From NCBI GenBank assembly GCA_934216155.1, contig CAKQBK010000059.1, positions 1-17,351 on the forward strand: a DNA stretch of 17,351 nucleotides, in the 5' to 3' direction. The DNA is from an uncultured Dialister sp. (GTDB lineage Bacteria; Bacillota; Negativicutes; Veillonellales; Dialisteraceae). The notes beneath the pieces were generated by a model that worked only from the letters and a program-made list of their open reading frames with translations, did no database searches and had not been told where the DNA came from. Made by a program: the position numbers and the translations under genes. The first letter of the stretch is position 1; the number at the start of each line of letters is the position of its first letter. Below, in pieces: positions 17,225 to 17,351 of this stretch.

Positions 17225-17351
17225 GTGCGCCCGGCATGGGCGTATTCTCATGGGTGAAAGTCCCTAGACCACCCAGTAGTGGGAAGGTCATAGCTGAACA
17301 CCAAGGGTGTCCATCGTGAGGTGGAATCTGAAGGAAGGTGTAAGCAAATCT
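17225..17351 (+). mobile_element. Group IIC intron, 5' end (partial, runs off the window)
   Basis: GTGCGCCCGGCATGGGCG starts at 17225 and is the 5' end of a bacterial group II intron ribozyme (GUGYG start). The following conserved blocks GGGTGAAAGTCCC, CAAGGGTGTCC and GGAATCTGAAGGAAG match domain I of IIC introns such as the one from Oceanobacillus iheyensis as I remember it. It follows the terminator T run by one base, the established insertion preference of IIC introns. Only 127 bases are visible; the intron-encoded reverse transcriptase/maturase and the 3' end would lie to the right. Confidence 0.88.

Noticed and set aside
1..17351. CRISPR array, tRNA or rRNA genes
   Set aside because: No regularly spaced direct repeats, no cloverleaf-type sequence ending in CCA and no rRNA-like conserved blocks were seen on either strand.

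Overview
The window looks like a chromosomal defence island of a low-to-moderate GC Bacillota bacterium. Supporting signs are strong AAGGAGG/GAGGAG ribosome binding sites, ATG/GTG starts, an Rpn-type nuclease gene and a clostridial-type WDxYEAALLL domain protein. A Negativicutes host (Dialister/Megasphaera-like) is my best guess, but the sequence does not prove it.

Layout. Positions 1-251 hold a short region without a recognised gene, a perfect 16-bp palindrome and an intrinsic terminator. Positions 252-1256 (minus strand) encode a PD-(D/E)XK Rpn-family nuclease/transposase. Positions 1257-1509 are a promoter-bearing gap. Positions 1510-1932 carry the broken remains of a small gene, interrupted by a palindrome-rich ~100-bp segment that looks like a MITE-type insertion. 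From 1925 to 17161 all genes lie on the plus strand with gaps of about 20 bases or less, or with overlaps, and form one apparent operon. It ends in a 17-bp-stem terminator (17179-17223). A group IIC intron begins one or two bases after that terminator and runs off the window.

The operon encodes, in order: a >1100-residue multidomain protein with two tandem repeat domains; a DndC/PAPS-reductase-like protein with a double ferredoxin cluster (BrxP); a 1399-residue P-loop ATPase (BrxC/PglY-like); a PglZ alkaline-phosphatase-superfamily protein; a BrxL AAA+ protein without a Lon-like tail; a 69-residue four-cysteine zinc-ribbon-like protein; and a NifS/DndA-type cysteine desulfurase. The core brxP-brxC-pglZ-brxL set is the signature of type 4 BREX phage defence. 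Together with the desulfurase it predicts a sulfur-based (phosphorothioate) DNA modification instead of methylation: desulfurase supplies sulfur, BrxP activates and inserts it, and BrxC/PglZ/BrxL provide the ATPase and anti-phage machinery. No PglX methyltransferase is present.

The most notable detail is the start of the operon's first large gene. A strong ribosome binding site and ATG (1925) lead into an 8-G tract (2025-2032) that puts translation out of frame and stops it at 2035. Seven or ten G would join the leader seamlessly to the downstream reading frame. This is the layout of a phase-variable ON/OFF switch, here apparently in the OFF state. The two less described proteins (the large multidomain protein and the zinc-ribbon protein) are the best candidates for new components.
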